Source: JADFJB01 sp964464595
GTDB taxonomy: Bacteria > Zhuqueibacterota > JdFR-76 > DREG01
DNA length: 64,000 nucleotides
Direction: 5' to 3'
Assembly (NCBI GenBank): GCA_964464595.1
Contig: CAYXGW010000002.1
Coordinates: 72,420 to 136,419, forward strand
Of the stretch, positions 1-7,379 are shown one piece after another. Both the position numbers and the translations under genes were made by a program. Each line of letters starts with the position of its first letter. Positions within the stretch are counted from its first letter, which is position 1. The notes beneath the pieces were generated by a model, which saw nothing but the letters and a program-made list of their open reading frames with translations, had not been told where the DNA came from and made no database searches.

Positions 1-581
1 ATCACTTCATCTTTTTCATGAACTTCAACCACTTTATCCCAAGCTCTAACAAAATCGGCTTTTTTGCTGGAAAGAACTAATTGGCCGTCTTTATCTTCAA
101 TGTTGTCTATATAAACCTCAATTTCATCGCCTATATTGAGATCTTCTCTATTGTTAAACTCTTCAAAGGGGACCAGGCCTTCAGATTTAAAACCAATATC
201 CACAGATACATCTTTGGAATCAATTGAAATAATTCTACCTGAAACAATTTCTCCGTCGGAAAATTTATTTATTGTACTTTCATAAATTTGTTCAAATTTT
301 TGAAATTCATCTTGAGAATATTCTTGCTCTTCAACTAAATCTTCTAATTTAACAGTTTCTGCTTCACTAAAATTTTCGATGCTTTCTTTACTCTCAGAAT
401 TAGCTTCTTCTATTATATCAGTTTTTGTTTCTGTCTGTTCAGATTGGTCTGTCTCTTCAGTCATACCTTCGGCTTCAGTTTCATTGGAATGTGTAATTTC
501 AGGTGTTTCATTTTCCCCTTTTACTTGATCTTCTTTGGTAATTATCTCCTCAGAATTTTGATCTTTTTCCTCTTTTGACAT
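1..581 (-). CDS. rpsA: 30S ribosomal protein S1, N-terminal part (cut by window edge)
   Basis: Read directly on the minus strand: the ATG is at 581-579 and the frame is open to the window edge, so 193 codons are visible and the C-terminus is missing. The first ~95 residues are a low-complexity, very acidic tail rich in Glu, Thr and Ser. From about residue 108 an S1 RNA-binding OB fold starts (FSDGEIVSGRIISID, then DIGFKSEGLVPFEEF), which is the usual first S1 repeat. S1 binds mRNA on the 30S subunit. The order rpsA, plsC, cmk is a common bacterial arrangement and supports the call. The long acidic N-terminal tail is longer than in E. coli S1 and is seen in some FCB-group homologues. Confidence 0.88.
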   Translation of the reverse strand, partial: MSKEEKDQNSEEIITKEDQVKGENETPEITHSNETEAEGMTEETDQSEQTETKTDIIEEANSESKESIENFSEAETVKLEDLVEEQEYSQDEFQKFEQIYESTINKFSDGEIVSGRIISIDSKDVSVDIGFKSEGLVPFEEFNNREDLNIGDEIEVYIDNIEDKDGQLVLSSKKADFVRAWDKVVEVHEKDEV

Positions 582-624
582 ATAAGTAAAATCCTTATTT
601 ATTAATGGTTTAGGGTTAATAAAT

Positions 625-1242
625 CTAGTTAATTATTGAGTTTTTTAATTCTCTTACGGAATTCATCACGTCGTTTGATATCATTGTATAAATTTCTTTA
701 ACCGGTAAATCCAAATCTTGATACTTTGAAATTGAGATCATCTGTCCGAATTTCACTGTTACTGGTGGCGATCTAAAAATCGCATTTTTTAAATTTAAAC
801 TACCATGAACATAAACAGGTAAAATATCTACCTGGTTTATGTAAGAAAGCAGTCCAACACCTCTTTTCACAGGTAGAAATTCACCATCTCTACTTCTTGT
901 TCCTTCAAAAAAAACTAACAGAGGTTTATAATTCTCTAACATACGTTTTGCATGTTTAATAGCTCCAATATCAAATCCTTTGCGCGTTGTTGGAAATGAA
1001 TTTAATTTCTCAGCAATAAAACCAAGAACCGGCCAACTAAATATTTCTTTTTTTGCCATATAACACATTTCCACTGGAGCTGCACTACCAACAAAAAAGG
1101 GATCTAAATAACTTTGATGGTTTGAAGCAACAATAAATCCTTGGTTTTTTTTCCAGTTATTAATCCCTATCACAGAGTAGCCAAACAGTATTCGGAATAG
1201 TATCCGGAGAAAATAAACGATAAGAAAATAATAATTACGCAT
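625..1242 (-). CDS. plsC: 1-acyl-sn-glycerol-3-phosphate acyltransferase
   Basis: A 205-residue PlsC-family protein that would acylate lysophosphatidic acid to phosphatidic acid at the inner membrane. The catalytic HX4D motif is present as NHQSYLD near residue 42, and the glycerol-phosphate-binding motif as FEGTRSRDG near residue 113. The hydrophobic N-terminus (about residues 1-25) suits a membrane anchor. It lies between cmk and rpsA on the same strand, an arrangement known from many genomes. The family call is secure; the exact acyl acceptor is inferred. Confidence 0.85.
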   Translation of the reverse strand: MRNYYFLIVYFLRILFRILFGYSVIGINNWKKNQGFIVASNHQSYLDPFFVGSAAPVEMCYMAKKEIFSWPVLGFIAEKLNSFPTTRKGFDIGAIKHAKRMLENYKPLLVFFEGTRSRDGEFLPVKRGVGLLSYINQVDILPVYVHGSLNLKNAIFRSPPVTVKFGQMISISKYQDLDLPVKEIYTMISNDVMNSVRELKNSIIN

Positions 1243-1355
1243 TGTAATTGCAACAAAATAGTGTTACATAATCTGACAATCGAAATAGGCAAGGTATGAA
1301 TCTTTTTGAGATTCCAACATATATTAATTGACAAATATTCTGCTTGCCTGACAAA

Positions 1356-2084
1356 TTATAATTTGTCCGATCTATCTGCTATTTCCAATTGATGGGAATA
1401 TTCTATTATTTTTTTGTAAAGCAGATTGACCTGCCCATCAATGGTTAAATTTGTTGTGTTGACTTCTAGAGCACCTTCTGCTTTTATTAATGGACTCAAC
1501 ACTCGTTCGGAATCTATCTTATCTCGTTGATCGATTTCTGCAACGATGTCCTCCAAGAGTCCTGCATCACCTCTTTCTTTTTTTTCATCCCAACGGCGTT
1601 TTGCCCGAGTTTGTAAATCGGCTGTCAAAAAAAACTTTAAATCCGCTTCAGGAAAAACAACAGTACCAATGTCTCTTCCCTCGGCAACCACTCCCCCATT
1701 CCGCCCAAAATCTCTTTGCAACTTTACTAAATGCTCCCGAACATCCGGAATCTGGCAAACCCAGGAAACTTCTTTATCAACTTTTTTGGATCTAATTTCA
1801 TTGGTAACATCAATTTCATCCAAAAAGATAGAAATATGCCCGTCCTTATTTTTTAAATCAATTTCTGCTTCCTTTAATAAAGAAATAATCTTTTCAACAT
1901 GGTTCTCCATTAATTTAGCCTGTATAACTTTCAATGTTATTGCTCGATACATCGCTCCTGTATCTAAGTAAAGATAGTCTAGTTTTCTAGCAAGCATCCC
2001 TGCAGTAGTACTTTTTCCTGATCCGGCTGGACCGTCTATTGTAATAATAAACCTCGGAATTCTAATACTAGAACTTTTTGCCAT
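1356..2084 (-). CDS. cmk: Cytidylate kinase
   Basis: Phosphorylates CMP/dCMP to the diphosphate using ATP. The P-loop GPAGSGKST lies at residues 18-26, and LDTGAMYRAIT and the AEGRDIGTVVFP motif diagnostic of CMP kinases follow. At 242 residues it is slightly longer than the usual ~225, with an extra N-terminal stretch of about ten residues before the P-loop strand and a charged tail. It is transcribed toward plsC and rpsA, the classic cmk-rpsA neighbourhood. Confidence 0.93.
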   Translation of the reverse strand: MAKSSSIRIPRFIITIDGPAGSGKSTTAGMLARKLDYLYLDTGAMYRAITLKVIQAKLMENHVEKIISLLKEAEIDLKNKDGHISIFLDEIDVTNEIRSKKVDKEVSWVCQIPDVREHLVKLQRDFGRNGGVVAEGRDIGTVVFPEADLKFFLTADLQTRAKRRWDEKKERGDAGLLEDIVAEIDQRDKIDSERVLSPLIKAEGALEVNTTNLTIDGQVNLLYKKIIEYSHQLEIADRSDKL

Positions 2085-2138
2085 CCTATTACAAGCTCCT
2101 GATATTTTAATATAAATTGACTCGTAATGAGTAACAAT

Positions 2139-2852
2139 TTAATTAAGTCTTACTAAATTCTTCAATTGAACAACTTCATTTTTATTAAGGAAACGCCATT
2201 CTCCAAGTTTTAAACCATTTACACATAAGGATGCAAATTGCTCGCGAATAAGTGACGTTACAGAAAATCCCAAAGTTTTTAGCATTCTTTTGATTTGTCG
2301 ATTTCGACCTTCATGCAGACTTAAACGTATTTTTTTCTCACTGACTTTTTTAATATGATAGGCCCTAGCAAGCATTTCATCGCCAATATTAACCCCATTT
2401 TCTAATTCTACAATGGCTTTGTCGGCGATTTTTTTGTTTAATCCAACCAAGTATTTTTTTTCAATTTCATATTTCGGATGAGTCAAACGATTTACCAGTT
2501 CTCCATCATTTGTTAAAATTATAGTGCCCTGTGTATCTAGATCAAGTCGTCCTACTGGTACAATGCCAGAAATTTTGGGAATTAAACTCATAACGGTAGG
2601 TCTATGAAATGGATCTGATACTGTTGTAATGTAACCAGGCGGCTTGTTTAATAAAAAATAGACATGATTTATTGCCGGTTTAACCAAACAATTGTCTAAT
2701 TCAACCTTGTCTGTTTTTTCATCACACTGAGTCGCCAGTTTTCTAACAATTTCACCATTGATCTTTACCCGACCGGAAATAATAAGTTGTTCCGCACCTC
2801 GTCTTGAAGTAACTCCACATTTCGCTAAATACTGGTTAAGTCTCATTTCCAT
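2139..2852 (-). CDS. rluB: 23S rRNA pseudouridine synthase, RluB/RsuA family
   Basis: A 237-residue RsuA/RluB-type pseudouridine synthase. An N-terminal S4 RNA-binding domain (LNQYLAKCGVTSRRGAEQ) is followed by the catalytic domain with the active-site loop GRLDLDTQG, whose second Asp is the nucleophile of this family. The 5' end overlaps the end of scpB by 17 bp; a second in-frame ATG two codons in would shorten the overlap. The gene order scpA-scpB-rluB is a well-known conserved cluster. RluB is preferred over RsuA on context, but the target uridine cannot be read from sequence. Confidence 0.87.
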   Translation of the reverse strand: MEMRLNQYLAKCGVTSRRGAEQLIISGRVKINGEIVRKLATQCDEKTDKVELDNCLVKPAINHVYFLLNKPPGYITTVSDPFHRPTVMSLIPKISGIVPVGRLDLDTQGTIILTNDGELVNRLTHPKYEIEKKYLVGLNKKIADKAIVELENGVNIGDEMLARAYHIKKVSEKKIRLSLHEGRNRQIKRMLKTLGFSVTSLIREQFASLCVNGLKLGEWRFLNKNEVVQLKNLVRLN

Positions 2853-3429
2853 CGACTATTTGGGTCTGTTGAAGCGATTCCATTTTTTCTTCCTCTTCTC
2901 TGGCCTTCAATAATGCTTCTATTTCTTCATAGCTTGGTAATTCGGAAAAATTATTAAGTCCAAAATATTGCAACAATTCTTGAGTCGTACCGTACAAAAG
3001 CGGTTTTCCTACGGTGTCAGCTCGTCCCAGAATTTTAATCATTCCTCTCTCAAGTAGAGTACCGACAACACCATCTGAATTAACTCCCCTTATCGCTTCA
3101 ACTTCTACACGTGAGACCGGTTGTTTATAAGTAATAACAGCGAGTGTCTCTAATGCTGCTTGTGATAGCCTAGGTCTTGTTCTAGCAGCATGAAATTTTT
3201 TGATATATTCATGATACTCCAGACGTGTAGCCAATTGAAAACCTCCAGCAATCTCAAAAATATTTATTGCATGATCCTTATAAACTTCATTTAAGTCCGA
3301 AAGAGCTGTTTCAATTTCATCTTTTTTAAAATTTGGTAAAATTTGAACTAGTTTATTCATTGTAACAGGTTTATCTGCAACAAATAATATAGCTTCAATA
3401 ATTTGGCTTATTTCGTTCATTTTGTTCAA
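2836..3429 (-). CDS. scpB: Segregation and condensation protein B
   Basis: A 197-residue ScpB, the winged-helix kleisin-associated subunit of the Smc-ScpAB condensin that compacts and segregates the chromosome. It contains the conserved stretch AALETLAVITYKQPVSRVEV near residue 93 followed by IRGVNSD, which is diagnostic. The C-terminal ~30 residues are acidic and Glu-rich, as usual. It overlaps scpA by 4 bp (ATGA), which indicates translational coupling, and overlaps rluB at its 3' end. Confidence 0.92.
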   Translation of the reverse strand: MNKMNEISQIIEAILFVADKPVTMNKLVQILPNFKKDEIETALSDLNEVYKDHAINIFEIAGGFQLATRLEYHEYIKKFHAARTRPRLSQAALETLAVITYKQPVSRVEVEAIRGVNSDGVVGTLLERGMIKILGRADTVGKPLLYGTTQELLQYFGLNNFSELPSYEEIEALLKAREEEEKMESLQQTQIVDGNET

Positions 3430-4157
3430 TTACTGGAACTAATCCCAAATATCCAAATTTCAGAAAACGGTTTGGTTTGTCTTACTTGAATGATTTTATT
3501 TTTGATGAGTTCTAGCATTGCGATAAATGTGGCAACCAGAACAGCACGTGTTTTGATGTGAACTTCATCTATTAATTCCGAAAAACTCAATTGATCGCGA
3601 CTATTGATCAACTTCTTAATAAATTCATACTGTTCATCTACACTAATTGTTGGAGTGTTTATTGTATGAACTGGCTGATTTTCGTACCTTAGGGTAACTT
3701 CACGAAAAGCACTTATTAAATCAAATAATGTAACTTGGCAAGGATCCAAACTTTGTTCTTCATCTTCCAAAAAATCAAATTGATAATTTTCCCTTTTATG
3801 GAATTTACGATATCTATTTTCTCTTGTAGATAATTCAAGCGCAATTTGTTTATATTTACGGTATTCAATTAATCGTTCAATCAATTCCTGCCTTGGATCA
3901 ACTTCTTCCATGTCCTCTTCAATATCAGATTTTGGTAACAGCAAATGGGATTTTATTCGAATCAGAGTAGCCGCCATTACAATAAATTCACTGGCAACTT
4001 CCAAATCCAGGGTTTGCATAATTTGGATATATTGCAAATACTGTTGAGTAATGAGAGCAATTGGAATATCATAAATATTCAATTCATTTTTTTTGATTAA
4101 AAAAAGCAATAAATCAAGAGGGCCTTCAAAATTTTGTAATTTTATGCGATATACCAT
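3426..4157 (-). CDS. scpA: Segregation and condensation protein A (kleisin)
   Basis: A 243-residue kleisin subunit of the Smc-ScpAB complex. The N-terminal signature FEGPLDLLLFLIKKNELNIYD is present within the first 30 residues, followed by the IKSHLLLP motif near residue 70. Both bind Smc and ScpB in characterised homologues. The start lies 10 bp downstream of the trpS stop and the stop overlaps scpB by 4 bp, so trpS, scpA, scpB and rluB probably form one transcript. Confidence 0.92.
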   Translation of the reverse strand: MVYRIKLQNFEGPLDLLLFLIKKNELNIYDIPIALITQQYLQYIQIMQTLDLEVASEFIVMAATLIRIKSHLLLPKSDIEEDMEEVDPRQELIERLIEYRKYKQIALELSTRENRYRKFHKRENYQFDFLEDEEQSLDPCQVTLFDLISAFREVTLRYENQPVHTINTPTISVDEQYEFIKKLINSRDQLSFSELIDEVHIKTRAVLVATFIAMLELIKNKIIQVRQTKPFSEIWIFGISSSN

Positions 4158-4167
4158 AAGGATTTAA

Positions 4168-5181
4168 CTATATTATTTCGTAGAAATTGCCAATTTTCAC
4201 AGATTCTCGAACCTGCTCCATTGTAATTTTAGCTTCGTTTGATGCTTTCTCATTACCCGAAACAATAACTTCCCGGACAAAAGACTTATCTTTTTCTAAT
4301 GTCTTTCTTTTTTCACGGATTGGTTCTAAAAATTTACTCAGTTTGTCTGCTAAATTGTTTTTACAATCCACACATCCTAACACTCCACTACGACAATCTC
4401 GTTCAATCTCCGGAAGTTCCGGAGGATTGAACTTTTGGTGGTATGTAAAAACTGTACATATTTCAGGATGTCCAGGATCACCCATACGAATTTTTGCCGG
4501 ATCGGTTATTGCAGTTCTTACTTTTTTCTTAATCTCATCAGGAGTATCTGATAATAAAATTGTATTGCCTTTTGATTTGCTCATTTTTGCTCCATCTAAC
4601 CCAGGCAGACGGCTAAATTTTGTTAGCAAGGATTTAGGTACCGGAAATACGAATCCATAAGTTTTATTAAACCTTCTGGCAATTTCCCTTGTTAATTCTA
4701 CATGGGGTACCTGATCTTCACCTACCGGAACTGCATGAGCCCGATACATCAAAATGTCTGCCGATTGCAAAATCGGGTAACCAAGATGGCCATAGGAAAC
4801 TTTATCTTCCAAGTGTAACTCTCGTATTTGCTCTTTTACCGTCGGATTTCGCTCTAACCGAGGCACCGTAACCAGCATCGAAAACAGAAGATGTAATTCT
4901 GCGTGCTCTTTAATAAGAGATTGAATAAAAATCGTGGATTTTTCGGGATTGATACCTGCAGCTAACCAATCAATTACCATATCTATTGAATCTTGCCAAA
5001 TATTATCGGTATGCTGAAAATCAGTAGTAAGGTTGTGCCAATCTGCAACAAAATGAAAGCTTTCATACTCATTTTGCAATTTAATCCAATTTTCCAATGC
5101 ACCTGTATAATTTCCCAAATGTAGTTTACCCGATGGACGCATTCCACTTAATATGCGTTTATTCAATTCCATATTAGTCAT
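4168..5181 (-). CDS. trpS: Tryptophanyl-tRNA synthetase
   Basis: A 337-residue class Ic aminoacyl-tRNA synthetase that charges tRNA-Trp. The HIGH-type motif is HLGNYTG near residue 21, preceded by the typical SGMRPSGKLH, and the KMSKS motif is AKMSKSKGN near residue 200. Length is normal for bacterial TrpRS. The annotated ATG may be moved to the next ATG (MELNKR, three codons in). A Cys-containing insert (CRSGVLGCVDC) near residue 265 is seen in many bacterial TrpRS proteins. Confidence 0.94.
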   Translation of the reverse strand: MTNMELNKRILSGMRPSGKLHLGNYTGALENWIKLQNEYESFHFVADWHNLTTDFQHTDNIWQDSIDMVIDWLAAGINPEKSTIFIQSLIKEHAELHLLFSMLVTVPRLERNPTVKEQIRELHLEDKVSYGHLGYPILQSADILMYRAHAVPVGEDQVPHVELTREIARRFNKTYGFVFPVPKSLLTKFSRLPGLDGAKMSKSKGNTILLSDTPDEIKKKVRTAITDPAKIRMGDPGHPEICTVFTYHQKFNPPELPEIERDCRSGVLGCVDCKNNLADKLSKFLEPIREKRKTLEKDKSFVREVIVSGNEKASNEAKITMEQVRESVKIGNFYEII

Positions 5182-5199
5182 CTTTATTTTAGCATTAGA

Positions 5200-5691
5200 T
5201 TAATCAGGAAGGAAAAGATATGGTCTCCAACGGTCTTCAACGGCTCCAAAAAAATTCTGAATAAAAAATAAATAATTTGGTTTTTGGGGGATTTTCCGAA
5301 GAATCATATCTGCTTCTTCTGGCGATTTATTTCCCTTTTTAAAATTACATTTTTCGCAAGCGGCAACCAGGTTTTGCCAGGTATCCACACCCCCTCTTTC
5401 TTTTGGAATTACATGGTCCACCGTTAATGGTTTAGTAGAAGTGCCACAATATTGACAGGAAAAGCGATCTCGTTTCATTATGTTTTTGCGCGATAGTAGA
5501 ATCCTCTTTCTTGGAACATTAATAAAACGTCCTAGGCGAACTACACTAGGCATTGGCAGTTCAAGAGTAACAGAGCGGATAACCATGGAATCATATCGTT
5601 CCACCAGATTAGCTTTCTCAAGATAAAGCAAAATAATAGCTTTCCTTACCGAGCAAATCGTCATTGGTTCATAGTTTTGATTAAGAATCAA
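5200..5691 (-). CDS. HNH endonuclease family protein
   Basis: A 163-residue HNH protein of the widespread small chromosomal type. The C-terminal half carries the treble-clef zinc site CQYC...CEKC and the HNH core VDHVIPKERGG followed by WQNLVAACEKCNFKKGN. The N-terminal half (LNQNYEPMTICSVRKAI) is the conserved domain that precedes HNH in this family. The start is uncertain: the coordinates use a TTG. An AAGGAG at 5733-5728 lies further upstream, and the frame stays open through KTLKINKQV, so translation may begin earlier at a non-standard codon. The biological role is unknown; nearness to core genes suggests housekeeping rather than restriction. Confidence 0.75.
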   Translation of the reverse strand: MILNQNYEPMTICSVRKAIILLYLEKANLVERYDSMVIRSVTLELPMPSVVRLGRFINVPRKRILLSRKNIMKRDRFSCQYCGTSTKPLTVDHVIPKERGGVDTWQNLVAACEKCNFKKGNKSPEEADMILRKIPQKPNYLFFIQNFFGAVEDRWRPYLFLPD

Positions 5692-5839
5692 AACCTGTTT
5701 GTTAATCTTAAGAGTTTTCTGAACATACTCCTTACAATAATATTTATTATCAACTACATATCTAAATTAAATCAGACAAATAATTTATGATTTATTTGGT
5801 TAATAATCAAAAAATGTTTTTCAGTGCTTAACGAATCAG

Positions 5840-6004
5840 CTAGAATGGCTCTGCTTCTTCAATGAGCATTATGGGTATGCTGTCTTTAATGTTGTACTTT
5901 AAACGACAAGAATGACAAATTAATTTTTCGTTTTCTTTGTCGTATTCCAGGTTTCCTTTACATTTTGGACAAGCCAAAATATCAAGCAACTCTTTATTCA
6001 GCAT
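5840..6004 (-). CDS. Trm112-family zinc-ribbon protein (54 aa)
   Basis: A short gene translated by hand from the minus strand: ATG at 6004, TAG at 5842-5840, 54 residues. It reads MLNKELLDILACPKCKGNL, then YDKENEKLICHSCRLKYNI and DSIPIML. This is the Trm112/YcaR pattern: a LDILACPxCKG motif, a second LICxxC knuckle, and a PIML end. In other organisms Trm112-like proteins are zinc-bound partners or activators of methyltransferases. It sits 13 bp downstream of the thioesterase stop, so it is likely co-transcribed with accA and the thioesterase. Confidence 0.82.
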   Translation of the reverse strand: MLNKELLDILACPKCKGNLEYDKENEKLICHSCRLKYNIKDSIPIMLIEEAEPF

Positions 6005-6017
6005 CAAAATCTCCTCG

Positions 6018-6422
6018 TTAGATATTTTCTTTAATGATATTTAAAAATTTCTTTGGGGGTCTAATAGGCTTGCCATTTTTATTGGTCATCGCATGAATAG
6101 TAAATGCTTCTGCTAATAGGGTTTGATCTTTGGAACGTATGATTTGATAATCCAGTTTTAAAGTTGACCTGGGAAGACTTTTTATGCTCGTATGAATTTC
6201 TAGGATATCATCATATAATGCAGGTTGGATATATTTGCAGTTAGCCTCAACCAAAGGTAATAATGTACCTTCATCTTCTACGGATTTATAAGAATAACCG
6301 ATCTCACGCAATAGTTCTGTCCTTGCACATTCAAACCACTCAAAGTATCTTGTGTGATGGGCAAACTGCATTCTATCCGTTTCGGCATACCGAACACGGA
6401 TTGTGGTTGTTGAAGTAATCAT
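6018..6422 (-). CDS. Acyl-CoA thioesterase, 4HBT/YbgC family
   Basis: A hotdog-fold 4-hydroxybenzoyl-CoA thioesterase-like protein of 134 residues. The conserved start RVRYAETDRMQFAHHTRYFEWFE contains the catalytic Asp of the YbgC family (YAETDRM). I chose the ATG at 6422, giving MITSTTT, because it forms an ATGA overlap with the accA stop and has GGAAAG just upstream; an ATG four codons earlier would overlap accA by 16 bp. The location next to accA suggests acyl-CoA metabolism, but the substrate is not known. Confidence 0.83.
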   Translation of the reverse strand: MITSTTTIRVRYAETDRMQFAHHTRYFEWFECARTELLREIGYSYKSVEDEGTLLPLVEANCKYIQPALYDDILEIHTSIKSLPRSTLKLDYQIIRSKDQTLLAEAFTIHAMTNKNGKPIRPPKKFLNIIKENI

Positions 6423-7378
6423 TTTTCTTTCCACTCTCCAATATTGCGGTATCTTTCTATTCTATTCTCTAGTAAATCATCAAGTGGCAATTCTTTCAAT
6501 TCATTCAAATGTCTCAACAAAGCTTCTTTTAGAATATCTGCAGTGCCATCATGATCTCTATGGGCACCCCCCACTGGTTCGGCAATTACTTCATCAGCCA
6601 TTTTCATTTCTAACATATCATTTGCTGTAATTCGCATTGCATCAGCGGCAAGTTCCGCTTTAGAATTATCCCTCCATAGAATAGCTGCACAACCTTCAGG
6701 AGATATCACGGAGTACCAGGTATTTTCAAACATAATCAATCTGTCGCCTAACCCAATTCCTAATGCGCCACCACTCGCTCCCTCACCTATCACAGCATTA
6801 ACAATTGGCACTTTAAGCTTAGACATTTCAAATAGGTTTCTTGCAATTGCTTGAGCCTGTCCCCTTTCTTCCGCACCGATGCCGCAATAAGCCCCGGGTG
6901 TGTCAATCAAACAAATAATTGGCATATGAAATTTTTCAGCAAGCTGCATAATTCTTAATGCTTTTCTATAACCCTCGGGGTTTGGCATGCCAAAATTTCT
7001 ATATAATTTTTCCTTGGTTGATCTACCTTTTTGATGTCCAATAATAGCAACTTTAATATGATCCAGTTGCCCAATTCCGGACACAATTGCCGGATCATCG
7101 GAGAAATATCGATCCCCATGTAATTCCATAAAATGGTCCATCATTCTTTCTACATAGTCTAAAGTATATGGTCTTTGGGGATGTCGAGCGAGCTGGACCC
7201 TTTGCCACCGGGTCAGTTTAGTGTAAATGTCTTGCCGTAATTTCATGGCTTTTTTTTCAAGGCGATTTAATTCATCAGTCATTTCCCCATTTTCGACAAA
7301 ACTAAGTTCTTTCAGGTCCTGAATTTTTCTTTCAAGTTCAACAATAGGTTTTTCAAATTCAAAAACAAATTCTGTCAT
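6419..7378 (-). CDS. accA: Acetyl-CoA carboxylase carboxyltransferase subunit alpha
   Basis: The alpha subunit of the carboxyltransferase that makes malonyl-CoA for fatty-acid synthesis; its partner AccD is not in the window. The start at 7378 gives MTEFVFEFEKPI and 319 residues, exactly the usual AccA length, with AAAGGA upstream; a longer frame begins inside the preceding gene and adds 15 non-conserved residues. Conserved blocks include RPYTLDY, HGDRYFSDDPA, GRSTKEK and GEGASGGALGIG. The ATG is 1 bp after the stop of the upstream glycosyltransferase gene, so the two are probably co-transcribed. Confidence 0.95.
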   Translation of the reverse strand: MTEFVFEFEKPIVELERKIQDLKELSFVENGEMTDELNRLEKKAMKLRQDIYTKLTRWQRVQLARHPQRPYTLDYVERMMDHFMELHGDRYFSDDPAIVSGIGQLDHIKVAIIGHQKGRSTKEKLYRNFGMPNPEGYRKALRIMQLAEKFHMPIICLIDTPGAYCGIGAEERGQAQAIARNLFEMSKLKVPIVNAVIGEGASGGALGIGLGDRLIMFENTWYSVISPEGCAAILWRDNSKAELAADAMRITANDMLEMKMADEVIAEPVGGAHRDHDGTADILKEALLRHLNELKELPLDDLLENRIERYRNIGEWKEK

Positions 7379-7379
7379 T

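Noticed and set aside
1490..1971. Plus-strand frames opposite cmk
   Set aside because: They are antisense shadows; the minus strand carries an intact cytidylate kinase.
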